A DNA stretch of 37,495 nt from JABWBR01 sp036741235 (GTDB taxonomy: Bacteria > Bacteroidota > Bacteroidia > Chitinophagales > Saprospiraceae). The notes beneath the pieces are model-generated. The model had not been told where the DNA came from and searched no databases. It saw only the letters and a program-made list of their open reading frames with translations. Below are positions 7,323 to 13,590 of this stretch, one piece after another. Position 1 is the stretch's first letter. Each line of letters begins with the position of its first letter. The stretch spans positions 1 to 37,495 of the forward strand of contig DAINSQ010000026.1 in assembly GCA_036741235.1 (NCBI GenBank), written 5' to 3'. The position numbers were made by a program, and so were the translations under genes.

Positions 7323-8015
7323 ATGAAAAAAATCGTCGTCTTGTCAGGTGCAGGAATCAGCGCGGAAAGCGGCATCAAAACCTTCCGCGATGCCAACGGC
7401 CTTTGGGAAAATCACGACATAATGGAAGTGGCTTCGCCTCAGGGTTGGCAGAAAAATCCCGGGCTGGTGCTGGATTTTTACAACCAGCGCCGCCGTCAAC
7501 TGCCCAAAGTGAACCCTAACGCAGCCCATTTCGCCATTCGGGAACTCGAAGCTCACTTTGATGTATGTATCGTAACGCAAAACGTTGACGACCTGCACGA
7601 AAGAGCGGGTAGCAGCAATATTATTCATCTTCATGGCGAACTGCTAAAGGCGCGCAGCTCTAAAAACCCAGACCTGATTTATCATTGTGAGGAAGATATC
7701 AATCTTGGCGATACCTGTGAATTGGGAAGCCAACTCAGGCCCCATATTGTGTGGTTTGGAGAAGAAGTGCCCCTGCTGCTCGATGCTGTATACGAACTGG
7801 CAGAGGCCGACTATGTGCTGATCGTGGGCACTTCCATGCAGGTGTATCCGGCTGCAAGCCTGGTAGGGTTCGCCCCGCCCCATGCAACCGTTTTTTATGT
7901 AGATCCCAAGCCGGCCGTTAATTATGAATTAGGGCAAACGGATAAACTTCACGTCATCCCGGAAAAGGCCACTACCGGCGTGAGAAAAGTGGTCGACCAA
8001 CTTATCGCCGGATAA
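7323..8015 (+). CDS. NAD-dependent protein deacylase, Sir2 family (zinc-less, class III-like)
   Basis: 230 residues. NAD-binding motif GAGIS (10-14), FRDANGLW, TQNVDDLHERAGS (85-97) with catalytic H104 in HLHG, GTSMQVYP, and a C-terminal Rossmann strand YVDP. Residues Y53 and R56 form the YxxR motif that in SIRT5-like sirtuins binds succinyl or malonyl groups. The usual two CxxC zinc motifs are missing: only C122 and C132 are in that region, so the zinc lobe is probably degenerate. It begins 52 bp after hoxW on the same strand and may be co-transcribed. The enzyme consumes NAD+ and the hydrogenase sets the NAD+/NADH balance, so a functional link is conceivable but unproven. Confidence 0.92.
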   Translation: MKKIVVLSGAGISAESGIKTFRDANGLWENHDIMEVASPQGWQKNPGLVLDFYNQRRRQLPKVNPNAAHFAIRELEAHFDVCIVTQNVDDLHERAGSSNIIHLHGELLKARSSKNPDLIYHCEEDINLGDTCELGSQLRPHIVWFGEEVPLLLDAVYELAEADYVLIVGTSMQVYPAASLVGFAPPHATVFYVDPKPAVNYELGQTDKLHVIPEKATTGVRKVVDQLIAG

Positions 8016-8040
8016 AACAACTCCGCGGCTTTTTCTTTTT
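8007..8040 (+). terminator. Weak terminator candidate after the sirtuin gene
   Basis: GCCG (8007-8010) can pair with CGGC (8026-8029), followed immediately by a T-rich stretch interrupted by one C (8030-8040). The stem is short, and it partly overlaps the sirtuin stop, so this is tentative. Confidence 0.3.
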
Positions 8041-8041
8041 G

Positions 8042-8067
8042 GGGGCATTTTGGGGCATTTTGGGGCA
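8042..8067. repeat. Short decamer repeat GGGGCATTTT (2.6 copies)
   Basis: Two perfect copies (8042-8051, 8052-8061) and a partial third (8062-8067) sit between the sirtuin terminator region and the next promoter. The unit length of 10 bp equals that of the array at the right end of the window, but the sequences differ. Confidence 0.7.
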
Positions 8068-8095
8068 GCAATAGACTTGGATGCTGTGCATGCTT

Positions 8096-8103
8096 TATTT
8101 TTG
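8096..8103 (+). promoter_or_regulatory. -7 box TATTTTTG for the small exported protein gene
   Basis: A perfect TAnnTTTG match about 22 bp before the ATG at 8126. A TTG at 8077-8079 lies 16 bp upstream, shorter than the usual 19-20. The box sits inside the longer reading from 8081 and therefore favours the start at 8126. Confidence 0.5.
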
Positions 8104-8125
8104 CACTATAAAATCCATTTTCCAA

Positions 8126-8611
8126 ATGAAAACGATTCAATATCTCGCGATGTCGGGGTGTATGGCTATTCAGGCCTGCGCCCCTGTGTCTTTTGATCCC
8201 TGCCGGGAGCTCTATTTGTCTATCGCTTACGATCTCGACGGATGGTGCGCTTATGACAATCCCGGCTTCGAATTCAATGACCAAACCTGGTGCCAATCCG
8301 ATAACGAACTGCTGGAGGTCAAATTTGATCCGCCCTACGCCGAAATGCCCGCGCCTATGTTAATCCGCAGTAAAGCGATCAGCTTCGGCTGTCAGGTTGT
8401 AATAGCTTATCTCGGCGACCATCCCACTGCGCCACCTATGAATTATACCTCCCATATTGATGTACAAGGCGAGTGGTCGGTTATTACCGTTGAATTTTCC
8501 CCGGCTGTTTATGCATACCTTACTACGCCCAGCTACCCATACGTGGATAAAAAGCTGACCTGCATTGCCGGCGTTGCAGGATGGGGAGAGGGAGATTTCG
8601 CGAGGGAGTGA
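8126..8611 (+). CDS. Small exported protein of unknown function, possible lipoprotein
   Basis: 161 residues from the ATG at 8126. The first 18 residues (MKTIQYLAMSGCMAIQAC) are weakly hydrophobic and end in a possible lipobox (IQAC). The mature part is rich in aromatic and acidic residues, has cysteines near 26, 39 and 53 and two further ones towards the C-terminus, and looks like a beta-rich globular domain (for example YLSIAYDLDGWCAYD). I do not recognise a family. It stands alone between the sirtuin and a convergent DUF4159 gene. Confidence 0.6.
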   Translation: MKTIQYLAMSGCMAIQACAPVSFDPCRELYLSIAYDLDGWCAYDNPGFEFNDQTWCQSDNELLEVKFDPPYAEMPAPMLIRSKAISFGCQVVIAYLGDHPTAPPMNYTSHIDVQGEWSVITVEFSPAVYAYLTTPSYPYVDKKLTCIAGVAGWGEGDFARE

Positions 8612-8623
8612 TTTTGTTGATGT

Positions 8624-8655
8624 TTGATGTTTGATTGTTTTAAATTGAACATCAA
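8624..8655. terminator. Stem-loop between convergent genes
   Basis: TTGATGTT at 8624-8631 (also present, overlapping by one base, at 8617-8624) is complementary to AACATCAA at 8648-8655. It lies between the plus-strand gene ending at 8611 and the minus-strand gene ending at 8675. No long T tract follows, so its role as a shared terminator is only suggested. Confidence 0.35.
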
Positions 8656-8674
8656 GCATTTTGCTAAGCGTTGT

Positions 8675-9334
8675 TTACTGCGAAAAAGCAAACTGAATAA
8701 TATTGGCGCCCATGCGCAGGGCTTGTTGGCGCAGGGATTCGGGGTTTTTGTGTACGTCGTATGACTCCCAGCCATCGCTGATATTGCTTTCGGCGGCATA
8801 GAGGCAAGCCAGGCGGCCCTCGATAAATATGCCGTAGGTACGGGGCCCTTTGCCGTCGTGCTGGTGAATTTTGGGCATGCCGTCGGTAAAATTAAATTTC
8901 TGATGAAAAATGGGGTGTTGGTATGGCAACTCGATGAGTTGTTGATCGGGAAACACTTTTTTGAGCGCTACGCGAATATAGGGGTCCATGCCATAGTCAT
9001 CGTCGATAAACAAAAAACCGCCGCCTTTGAGGTACGTACGCAGGTTTTCGGCTTCTGCATCGCTGAGTACGACGTTGCCGTGGCCGGTCATAAAAAGAAA
9101 TGGATGGTTAAAAATTTCGGCGCTTCCTACGTCAACAGTAGCGTAATCGTCATCGAAATTGGTGCCCAACTGGTTGTTGCAGTACCTGCCCAGGTTCTGT
9201 AAAGCGTCAACTACGGAATACCAGTCTCCGCCGCCGCTGTATTTTACCAGCGCTATTTTCAAAGGCTGGGCATGTGTACTGAAATTGAAACATATTATGC
9301 TTGTAATCGCAATTAGAAATCTGGATGGTTTCAT
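8675..9334 (-). CDS. DUF4159 domain-containing secreted protein
   Basis: 219 residues with an N-terminal signal peptide (MKPSRFLIAITSIICFNFSTHAQ). The mature part matches the DUF4159 pattern: ALVKYSGGGDWYS at the start, then FMTGHGNV, YLKGGGFLFIDDDYG, the region around DQQLIELPYQHPIFH, and RTYGIFIEGRLACLY. These proteins have a flavodoxin/glutamine-amidotransferase-like fold and unknown function; in Bacteroidota they usually occur near MoxR-type or DUF58 genes, which are not adjacent here. Transcription is divergent from the LysM gene. Confidence 0.85.
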   Translation of the reverse strand: MKPSRFLIAITSIICFNFSTHAQPLKIALVKYSGGGDWYSVVDALQNLGRYCNNQLGTNFDDDYATVDVGSAEIFNHPFLFMTGHGNVVLSDAEAENLRTYLKGGGFLFIDDDYGMDPYIRVALKKVFPDQQLIELPYQHPIFHQKFNFTDGMPKIHQHDGKGPRTYGIFIEGRLACLYAAESNISDGWESYDVHKNPESLRQQALRMGANIIQFAFSQ

Positions 9335-9359
9335 AGTCGATCTATTGTATGTTAGTATC

Positions 9360-9367
9360 CAAAATTA
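9360..9367 (-). promoter_or_regulatory. -7 box of the DUF4159 gene
   Basis: Read on the minus strand this is TAATTTTG, a perfect TAnnTTTG, about 26 bp before the ATG at 9334. No clear TTG lies at the usual -33 distance. Confidence 0.45.
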
Positions 9368-9508
9368 CACTTCAACCCGGCATTCAGTTGTGTGATAAAA
9401 GAGATTTTTAATCAGCTTGCAATCATGGTAACGCTTCTCAATAGGGGTTATCGTACGTTTTTTTTCAAATAGCGACTTTTTTTTTACCCAAAAAAGGCCT
9501 AAGGCTGT

Positions 9509-9516
9509 TACCTTTG
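9509..9516 (+). promoter_or_regulatory. -7 box TACCTTTG of the LysM gene
   Basis: Perfect TAnnTTTG about 55 bp before the ATG at 9572. Starting inside the box, CTTTGG and a downstream CCAAAG form a 6-bp inverted repeat covering the expected transcription start, possibly a leader hairpin or operator. Confidence 0.5.
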
Positions 9517-9571
9517 GAAGGGAATAGAGTCCCAAAGATGATTTGATTTATTATTGTTGAACCCTAAATCA

Positions 9572-9964
9572 ATGCATATGTCTCTGCAAGATAAGTATCG
9601 TCAAGTACTGGATCTCGGTATGAAGTACGGCGTAAAAGACGGCTACGTCAAAGAAGAAGACGGCAAGCTGAAAATCGGCGGCACAACCGAAACGCAATTT
9701 GAAAAAGACAAGATGTGGGACAAGATCAAGGAGGCCAACATGGGCAGCATGCCTACCGACCTGGTTGCCGACATTAAAGTATCCAATACCGACTATTACC
9801 ACAAGCACACGGTAGAAAAAGGCGAGTCGCTATCGAAAATCGCCAAGCACTATTATGACGACCCAATGAAGTACATGTTGATTTTCAACGCTAATACCGC
9901 CATTCTTAAGGATCCGGATGTGATTCACCCTGGCCAGGAACTGGTGATTCCGTTTGATAAGTAA
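9572..9964 (+). CDS. LysM peptidoglycan-binding domain protein
   Basis: 130 residues. The N-terminal 70 residues are charged and helical with a repeated lysine/acidic pattern. A C-terminal LysM domain covers about 78-128 (HTVEKGESLSKIAKHYYDD, then YMLIFNANT and HPGQELVIP). There is no signal peptide. This matches the small BON/LysM-type proteins (YgaU/Kbp-like), although the BON part here is poorly defined. The ATG at 9578 is an alternative start; the upstream TTG at 9554 is less likely. It probably binds peptidoglycan or acts as a small cytoplasmic LysM protein. Confidence 0.85.
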   Translation: MHMSLQDKYRQVLDLGMKYGVKDGYVKEEDGKLKIGGTTETQFEKDKMWDKIKEANMGSMPTDLVADIKVSNTDYYHKHTVEKGESLSKIAKHYYDDPMKYMLIFNANTAILKDPDVIHPGQELVIPFDK

Positions 9965-9977
9965 TTGATGGAAAGTT

Positions 9978-10026
9978 GGCGATTGGCTGCGGGCAGTTGG
10001 AAAACAACCGCAGGCAACCAATCGCC
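9978..10026. terminator. Large imperfect palindrome between convergent genes
   Basis: GGCGATTGG (9978-9986) pairs perfectly with CCAATCGCC (10018-10026). Inside it TGCGG (9988-9992) pairs with CCGCA (10008-10012), and GTTG (9996-9999) with CAAC (10005-10008, sharing one base). It sits between the LysM gene (plus, ends 9964) and the copper monooxygenase gene (minus, ends 10039). A bidirectional terminator or small cruciform is likely; there is no T run. Confidence 0.55.
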
Positions 10027-10038
10027 GGCCTTCTAGCG

Positions 10039-11619
10039 TCATTTCCCAATTACTACTCTCCCCACCTCTGTTTGCTTGCCGTTGCGCATAACCACTGCGC
10101 AATATATTCCTTTGGGCAAATATTCGATATTGACGTCGTTTTGGCTGTCGGTCAATACTTCCCGGAGTACGGTCCGGCCCAGCATATCACGCAATTCCAA
10201 AATTCCGGGAGTTGTTGCCCCTTCGTTTTCAATGGTAATCCTGTCGCTTGCCGGATTGGGGTAAAAGCGCAACTGTTGTATGGCTGACACCTCCTCCGCT
10301 GACGTAATAACGGTTGACGTTGTACACTCGAGATAATGGTCGGGGTGATCGCTGTCGTCAATGATGATATTCTCGTCGCCGGGGAAATAAAGGGTGTAGG
10401 TAAAATAAAACAGCATCATTTCATCGGTAGTCGCCTCGCCGAGGAATACCGGTTGCGGCGGAAAACTGGGGTTATTAGGGTTTGACGCAGTATTATTGTA
10501 GGTGGCATAGCCGTGTAACACCGTACCGGCGGGCAGATAAACCGGCTGCCGGAAGTCGTAGAATCCCTGCCAGTGAAAATCCCATTGCGGAATATCGATA
10601 AGTTTAAGGGTATCGCCGTTGGGCAATACGGCGAAAGAACGCATCGACTCGCAGATGAGATGGGCATGCGGACCGATACCGAGTACGGTTACGCCTACAG
10701 GTATTGTATATTGCGAATGAAAAGTTTTTATCGTATTCGCCGGAATGAACAAGGGGCCGTTTGTCAGGGTGGAGATATGATTGAGGGCCGGCTCAATACT
10801 CAGGTTGCGCATCAGCCCGTCAGAGAGCAATAGGTTGATCCGCGTACTGTCTATCTGTCCCGAACTGCTTTCCGGATAGTGGATCTGGAGAATAATTTTG
10901 GCGTTTTTGGGTAATCTGATGCCCATATTGTTGGGCGTAAACTTGGCGGAAGCGCCGGGAACCCATGCGCCTATCAGTTTGGCGCCAGGAATGCCTACGC
11001 CTCCAAAACTGCTATAACCGGGCTCCGGGTCATTGGCATCCAACACCAGCGCTGCATTTGAAGTATCCTGGAAAACGAGCACATGGTGTACGATTTCGCG
11101 ATTGCCGGGCAATACTTCAAAACCCGTTATAAATTTATTAGTCGTAAAATTAGTTGGGATGACAAAACACCGATATAAGTCGTTGGAAAGAGGCGGCACG
11201 GTGTAAGCAGGAATTACACCGGTCCAGGAGGGCGATGTGATTTCCGCAGGCGAGTTGTATTGGGGCGCTTCGGGTTCTTCCGAGGCATTGCCGCGAGGGG
11301 CGCCGCCGTTGACCCAGGCATCTATCAGGGCAATCTCGTCGTCGCTCAACAAGCGTTCGTGCGCCAGTGAGTTGTAGTGGGGGTCGGGCGGCCAGGGGGG
11401 CATGTATCGACTCGCCGTAGCGCCCTGCAGTGCATACCGGTAGCTGTATGCTTCATCATAGCTGGTAAGGGAAAAAGGCCCGGCGCCATTGGCGTTATGA
11501 CAAGAGGCGCAATGCGAATAAACAATGCAGGCAATGTCGGCCGACCAGGTCGGCGTTTGTTGCGCATACAGGATATTCATAGCAGCCCAGGCTGCCAGTG
11601 AGAGTAAGCATTTTTTCAT
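10039..11619 (-). CDS. Secreted cytochrome c-copper type II monooxygenase fusion with T9SS sorting domain
   Basis: 526 residues. The ATG at 11619 starts a clean signal peptide (MKKCLLSLAAWAAMNILYAQ), so the eight extra upstream residues are not used. Residues 25-110 form a monoheme cytochrome c domain with CASCH (C37-H41) and the distal methionine probably at MPPW. Residues about 130-430 match the PHM/DBH-like copper type II ascorbate-dependent monooxygenase fold: HH at 178-179, QIHYP (H247), GPHAH (H318, H320) and a late Met region TTDEMM. The last 80 residues are a T9SS type A sorting domain (FYPNPASDRI, LRDMLGR, LPKGIYCAVV). The heme domain could deliver electrons to the copper sites in place of ascorbate. 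Function is inferred from family. Confidence 0.85.
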   Translation of the reverse strand: MKKCLLSLAAWAAMNILYAQQTPTWSADIACIVYSHCASCHNANGAGPFSLTSYDEAYSYRYALQGATASRYMPPWPPDPHYNSLAHERLLSDDEIALIDAWVNGGAPRGNASEEPEAPQYNSPAEITSPSWTGVIPAYTVPPLSNDLYRCFVIPTNFTTNKFITGFEVLPGNREIVHHVLVFQDTSNAALVLDANDPEPGYSSFGGVGIPGAKLIGAWVPGASAKFTPNNMGIRLPKNAKIILQIHYPESSSGQIDSTRINLLLSDGLMRNLSIEPALNHISTLTNGPLFIPANTIKTFHSQYTIPVGVTVLGIGPHAHLICESMRSFAVLPNGDTLKLIDIPQWDFHWQGFYDFRQPVYLPAGTVLHGYATYNNTASNPNNPSFPPQPVFLGEATTDEMMLFYFTYTLYFPGDENIIIDDSDHPDHYLECTTSTVITSAEEVSAIQQLRFYPNPASDRITIENEGATTPGILELRDMLGRTVLREVLTDSQNDVNIEYLPKGIYCAVVMRNGKQTEVGRVVIGK

Positions 11620-11712
11620 AATCGCGATTTTACATTTTGACAATTATCTTACAAAATGGTTTAACCGCCTCACTTGAATTTACCCCCTTTCTCCCATAAC
11701 TTTTTGTCATTG

Positions 11713-11735
11713 CCCCGAATGGCCATCATTCGGGG
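11713..11735. terminator. GC-rich 9-bp hairpin downstream of the secreted protein gene
   Basis: CCCCGAATG (11713-11721) and CATTCGGGG (11727-11735) are perfect complements around a 5-nt loop. It lies 3' of the minus-strand gene that ends at 11752. No T tract follows on the minus strand, so it may be an mRNA 3'-end stabiliser rather than a classic terminator. Confidence 0.55.
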
Positions 11736-11751
11736 TACAAAAAATCAGGAG

Positions 11752-13365
11752 TTACGTTTTGATAAACCTGGCGCCGCCTTGCCTGTTAATTGTTATAAAA
11801 TACATGCCTGATCTCAGCCCGTCTACCGGTATTTGCAAGCTATTCCATCCTTTCTGGATGTCCAGTTTAATGGTTTTTACACAAACGCCGGTAGTTGTAT
11901 ACACATCTACATTCGCCTGGTTTACCGGAAAATTGGCCGTAAATTCAAGTTGCAAATTATTTGTATTCACGGGATTGGGGAATAAGTAGATTGGCCTGGT
12001 ATTATTGATCAGTTCGCCGGTTGAGGTATAGCTGCCGTCGCAGTGAATATTCTGGACGAATATTTGCTCGTAGAATTCAACTACCGTCCGGTTTTCGAAA
12101 AAACTGAAAACCATCTGATCGTCGGCGCCTTTCGTCATTAACACATCTCTGGGGTTACTGGAGAAAACATTGTCGTTAATGACGGCTTGCCACAACAGGT
12201 TGCCGTCGAGGTCAGCTTTCACCGCGTTGATCGTTCCGCCAGATGTTGCAAAACAAAAAACAGTTGAAAAATCGCCGCACATTTCAGCTCCGGCCAGGGT
12301 AGGCAGTGAAGCGCTCATAGGAACGGCGATAACACCATTGTTGCCCAGCAATAAGTTACCGTTATCGTCTATTTTTTGCAGGGCAACTTCCGCCTGGTCT
12401 TGCGGTCCGTTAACATAATTGATCACCAGGAAAAGTTGCTGCAAATCGGGGATGTAGCTTATGCTGTATTTTTGGCAAAAAATAAAAGGTGTTTGCAGGG
12501 TTCTCACGCCGTCTTCGCCCCACAGCACATTACCTGCGAGGTCGATTTTTTGAACAAAAACATAGGATTCCGAAAAACTCGTCGGGAAGGTAATTGCGCT
12601 ATACAACGAATGTTGTTCGTCCAATACCAATTCTACATCCCGGATGGGCAGATTGGAATAGGAGTTGCAAATCGGAACGGGCGACTTCCAGGCGGGAATG
12701 CCGTATTCATCGTAGCGCATGGCATAAAAGTAGTAATAGAAAGTACCTGGAATACCTTGCAACAGGACGGCATAAAACGAGCCGTCGGGTGTGGGCTGTA
12801 ATTTTTTCACCCAGGCGCCGTCAATGGCATTAACCGACCAGATGAGCTCGCCATCGGGGGCAAAGCGGCTGATTTTGCCGCCATCGCCACCTAGTGTAGC
12901 TACCAGAATGTGGTTGTCATCGGTTATGCTCAGTGCTGACACCGGCGCTTCGCCCGCGTTAATGCCGTTTTCGCCAAATAAAATAGCGCCGGCGGCGTCA
13001 ACTTTTTGGAGTACGGCAATACCATCTGCATTATCAGAATACGCCAGGTACAAATTTTCATTGCTATCCGTAGCCACAAAGTCAAAACTCAGCCAAGAGG
13101 CGTTGAGCGTAGCCAGCAATACGCCGTCGGAGCCGAATTGGCGATGACCGTCTTGGTCGATGAGTTGTACCCAAATCTGGTAGTTTTCGGGCACGCCGGT
13201 ATAAAACGTAATGTAAGTTTTGCCTGAGGAAGTGCTCGCCATATTGGAAATGACCACGCCTGGCTTGTCGGATACGAGGGTATTGACCGTTACGTCTGAG
13301 GTCCATTGCGCCTGCGCCGGTATTAGCGCTACCAGGGCAAACAGGAGTATAAAAAGCTGTTTCAT
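11752..13365 (-). CDS. Secreted T9SS cargo protein with beta-propeller-like repeats
   Basis: 537 residues. Signal peptide MKQLFILLFALVALIPAQAQ, then a long beta-rich region in which a motif of the form GxxLxGxxGV recurs at least four times (RQFGSDGV, AILFGENGI, NVLWGEDGV, NLLLGNNGV). The C-terminal 80 residues are a type A sorting domain (PIYLFPNPVNTNN ... LRSGMYFITI). It is therefore exported by type IX secretion and kept at or released from the cell surface. The role is unknown. It lies 132 bp upstream of the copper monooxygenase gene on the same strand, but the intervening hairpin suggests separate transcripts. Confidence 0.8.
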   Translation of the reverse strand: MKQLFILLFALVALIPAQAQWTSDVTVNTLVSDKPGVVISNMASTSSGKTYITFYTGVPENYQIWVQLIDQDGHRQFGSDGVLLATLNASWLSFDFVATDSNENLYLAYSDNADGIAVLQKVDAAGAILFGENGINAGEAPVSALSITDDNHILVATLGGDGGKISRFAPDGELIWSVNAIDGAWVKKLQPTPDGSFYAVLLQGIPGTFYYYFYAMRYDEYGIPAWKSPVPICNSYSNLPIRDVELVLDEQHSLYSAITFPTSFSESYVFVQKIDLAGNVLWGEDGVRTLQTPFIFCQKYSISYIPDLQQLFLVINYVNGPQDQAEVALQKIDDNGNLLLGNNGVIAVPMSASLPTLAGAEMCGDFSTVFCFATSGGTINAVKADLDGNLLWQAVINDNVFSSNPRDVLMTKGADDQMVFSFFENRTVVEFYEQIFVQNIHCDGSYTSTGELINNTRPIYLFPNPVNTNNLQLEFTANFPVNQANVDVYTTTGVCVKTIKLDIQKGWNSLQIPVDGLRSGMYFITINRQGGARFIKT

Positions 13366-13385
13366 GGTGATTATTTTTTTCTCAA

Positions 13386-13393
13386 CAAAATTA
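13386..13393 (-). promoter_or_regulatory. -7 box of the T9SS cargo gene
   Basis: TAATTTTG on the minus strand, a perfect TAnnTTTG, about 21 bp before the ATG at 13365. A clear -33 element is not seen. Confidence 0.45.
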
Positions 13394-13530
13394 GGGGTAG
13401 CAAAAGGGCGGGGTATTGATATTCGTCAGTGGCCGGGCTGTCTTATCTTTCGTCAATGATATTGTCAGGATAAGCCGAAAATTTAAAATTCGCGGGATTG
13501 AAAAAATTCCTCAATTTGCTTCTCACTTCT

Positions 13531-13538
13531 TATCTTTG
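13531..13538 (+). promoter_or_regulatory. -7 box TATCTTTG of carB
   Basis: Perfect TAnnTTTG, about 53 bp before the ATG at 13591. It falls inside the longer open frame that begins at 13498, which supports 13591 as the real start. Confidence 0.5.
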
Positions 13539-13590
13539 CGGGCAATTTGGCGAGCCGGTAGCCTTTGCCGGCAGAAAATTGCACAGGATC

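Noticed and set aside
13498..13590. N-terminal extension of CarB
   Set aside because: It contains the -7 box of the promoter and has no similarity to CarB; the family begins at MPKDQSIRSVLIIGSG.
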